Positions 62,628-64,000 of a stretch of 64,000 nucleotides of DNA are shown one piece after another. Numbering within the stretch: the first letter of the stretch is position 1; each line of letters opens with the position of its first letter. Origin of the DNA: Deltaproteobacteria bacterium HGW-Deltaproteobacteria-18 (lineage in GTDB: Bacteria; Desulfobacterota; Desulfovibrionia; Desulfovibrionales; Desulfomicrobiaceae); NCBI GenBank assembly GCA_002841885.1, contig PHBE01000015.1, forward strand, positions 34,936-98,935. The letters run 5' to 3'. A program made the translations under genes and the position numbers. Below the pieces are notes generated by a model. That model was given only the letters and a program-made list of their open reading frames with translations, was not told the origin of the DNA and searched no databases.

Positions 62628-62657
62628 CCGTCAGAAAGCAGGTCACCATCCCTCTTC

Positions 62658-63266
62658 TCACCCGTACTTCTCCACAAACGCCTCAACCCTCATCTCACGA
62701 AAATCATTCAGCGCCGCCACCAGGCGTTCGTGTTCCCAGTCCCACCAGGCCAGAGCCAGCAATTTTTCCTGGGTTTCGCGGGGGAAGCGGTACTTGATGG
62801 GTTTCGCCGGCACTCCGGCGACAATAGCGTAGTCCGGCACATCCTTCGTGACCACGGCACCCGAGGCCACCACCGCACCCGTACCCACGGTCACGCCGGG
62901 CATGATCAGCGCCCCGTGGCCGATCCAGACGTCATGACCGAGCGTCACGCCATGTTTTTTCCGCCAGGCGAAAAATTCGTCTTCATCAGGGCCCATGCCG
63001 AATTTGGAACTGCGATACGTGAAATGATGCTGGGTAGCCCGCCATGTGGGATGGTTGCTCGGATTCAGTCGGGCGTGGTTGGCGATGGAGCAGAACTTGC
63101 CCACCGTGGTGTACATGACGTGGCAGCGGTCGCAGAAGTAGGAGTAGTCCCCGATGGCCGATGAGATGATCTCGGTCTGGGCGCCGATTTCGGTCCAGTC
63201 GCCGAGGGTGCTGTCGGTAACGACGGCTGAAGGATCTATGGTCGGTTCGGGTGAGAGCATGGTCAT
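62658..63266 (-). CDS. Phosphonate-associated hexapeptide-repeat acyltransferase
   Basis: Left-handed beta-helix protein of 202 residues related to xenobiotic/chloramphenicol acetyltransferases. Hexapeptide repeats are visible at residues 8-35 and again at 110-165 ([38 protein letters not shown]). Members of this group lie beside phnN and other C-P lyase genes, and acetylation of aminophosphonates has been proposed for a similar role. It overlaps phnN by 4 bp, so translation is coupled. Substrate not known. Confidence 0.85.
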   Translation of the reverse strand: MTMLSPEPTIDPSAVVTDSTLGDWTEIGAQTEIISSAIGDYSYFCDRCHVMYTTVGKFCSIANHARLNPSNHPTWRATQHHFTYRSSKFGMGPDEDEFFAWRKKHGVTLGHDVWIGHGALIMPGVTVGTGAVVASGAVVTKDVPDYAIVAGVPAKPIKYRFPRETQEKLLALAWWDWEHERLVAALNDFREMRVEAFVEKYG

Positions 63267-63826
63267 GATGTCCTGCCGTTCAGGGTGGTTTCAAGAAGCA
63301 GCCTGGCAAGGGCCTGGCCGCGTTCGGCCAGGGGGCCGGAGTTGTCGAAACGGGTCAGGGCGGGTGTTTCGATCACAGCCATGGTCGCCCGCTCCAGCCG
63401 GGCCTCTATTTCCCCGGCATCCTCGCGACCGCGTGCGCCCAGACGTTCGCGCAAAATCTGCTCGGGCACTTCGACCAGCACGGGCAGCAGACCCGGATAG
63501 GCTTTGAGCGCCTCGGACAATGCCCCGCGCGAACCGTTCACCACCACGCTCAGCCCCGCCTCCATCCAGATGTCGATCTCCCGACCAACGCCGTAGGCGA
63601 AACCGTGGCTTTCCCAGTGCAGGGCGAAAAGTCCGCGTGACAGTCGAAGCTGGAATTCGGCCCGCCTCAAGGCGACATGATTTTCACCGCCCGCATCGGC
63701 CGGGCGGGTGATATAACGGTGAGCGAAGACGACAGGCGCTTCGGCGGGAAGCCGCAACCGGACCTCGGCCATGAGAGAGTCCTTTCCGCAGCCCGAAGGC
63801 CCCATGATGTAGATCAGTCTTGGCAT
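63263..63826 (-). CDS. phnN: Ribose 1,5-bisphosphokinase PhnN
   Basis: Guanylate kinase-fold enzyme of 187 residues that makes PRPP from ribose 1,5-bisphosphate at the end of the C-P lyase pathway. P-loop is [11 protein letters not shown], then [17 protein letters not shown] and [15 protein letters not shown], typical of PhnN. The ATG at 63826 has GGTGAGGA before it. The frame reaches further upstream, but that part is low-complexity. It is on the opposite strand from phnCDE, so it needs its own promoter in the 170 bp to the window edge. Confidence 0.88.
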   Translation of the reverse strand: MPRLIYIMGPSGCGKDSLMAEVRLRLPAEAPVVFAHRYITRPADAGGENHVALRRAEFQLRLSRGLFALHWESHGFAYGVGREIDIWMEAGLSVVVNGSRGALSEALKAYPGLLPVLVEVPEQILRERLGARGREDAGEIEARLERATMAVIETPALTRFDNSGPLAERGQALARLLLETTLNGRTS

Positions 63827-64000
63827 AAAAATCCTCACCTGAAATTCGTGCAATAAATTTCCCGTCCCCAACATCAACACGTAGGGGCGGCCCCCCGTGG
63901 CCGCCCTTCTTCGTCCCCCGTGGCCGCCATTTCTCGCCCTCGGACCATCATTCCTCGGCCCAATGTGGCCGCACGGGCCTTTCACCTAGGGAGGGCAGGC
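63827..64000. other. Right-edge intergenic sequence
   Basis: No gene supported. Contains short direct repeats of a CCCCGTGGCCGCC-like unit around 63893-63927, with no clear function; the element may continue beyond the edge. Confidence 0.3.

Noticed and set aside
63870..63930. Short GC-rich direct repeats at the right edge as a possible CRISPR or satellite
   Set aside because: Only two or three irregular copies without spacers; common low-complexity sequence in GC-rich genomes.

Overview
The window reads as chromosomal DNA of a GC-rich anaerobic sulfate reducer of the Desulfovibrionales (Desulfovibrio/Desulfomicrobium type). The evidence is an hdrCBA-flxDCBA electron-bifurcation cluster, a nif operon carrying nifI1 and nifI2 between nifH and nifD, a TRAP-linked cluster resembling sulfonate catabolism genes, and a chemotaxis operon that runs into birA and a pyruvate carboxylase. 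The species cannot be fixed from the sequence alone. No tRNA, rRNA, CRISPR array or insertion sequence was seen.

Layout. 1-8.6 kb (minus strand): STAS protein, cheA, cheW, cheB, cheR, birA and the 5' part of a pyruvate carboxylase-like biotin carboxylase. 8.9-11 kb: a REC-PAS-GGDEF-EAL protein. 11-16.7 kb: a COG2509-like flavoprotein, bipA, a zinc-ribbon protein, an FMN riboswitch with ribB, and ybaK. 16.9-18.6 kb: a NERD-domain membrane protein. 18.7-22.1 kb: a first phosphonate-type ABC transporter (phnD-phnC-phnE-phnE). 22.6-29.8 kb: hdrC-hdrB-hdrA-flxD-flxC-flxB-flxA plus a ferritin-like protein. 30.1-39 kb: a divergent GntR regulator and an eight-gene catabolic operon (HisD/HpsN-like dehydrogenase, DegT aminotransferase, RidA, CuyA/D-cysteine-desulfhydrase-like lyase, Asp/Glu racemase, TRAP dctP-dctQ-dctM). 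39.6-43.2 kb: an SLC13 transporter fragment, lipoate ligase, two PilZ proteins and a D,D-carboxypeptidase. 43.6-54.9 kb: nifH-nifI1-nifI2-nifD-nifK-nifX-fdx-nifE-nifN-nifB, with divergent nifV. 55.2-57.7 kb: an orphan betaine-type binding protein and an AT-rich REC/TPR protein. 58-63.8 kb: a second phosphonate locus (phnC-phnD-phnE, a truncated phnM, a DUF1045 protein, a hexapeptide acyltransferase and phnN), interrupted by a small AT-rich nucleotidyltransferase gene pair.

How the genes fit together. nifH and nifV each have a sigma-54 -24/-12 promoter, and the two promoters diverge around a central palindrome that could bind a shared activator. Intercistronic hairpins follow nifH, nifK and fdx and would let nifHDK be expressed above the cofactor-assembly genes. 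Hdr/Flx should couple NADH to a disulfide/dithiol pair and ferredoxin. The 30-39 kb operon is the best candidate for a less-described system: its gene set fits import of a C3 sulfonate (cysteate or dihydroxypropanesulfonate), oxidation or transamination, and desulfonation to sulfite, which a sulfate reducer can respire. The second phosphonate locus has a PhoB-like box but appears to have lost the C-P lyase core at the position where a phnM stub remains; genes beyond the right edge cannot be seen.
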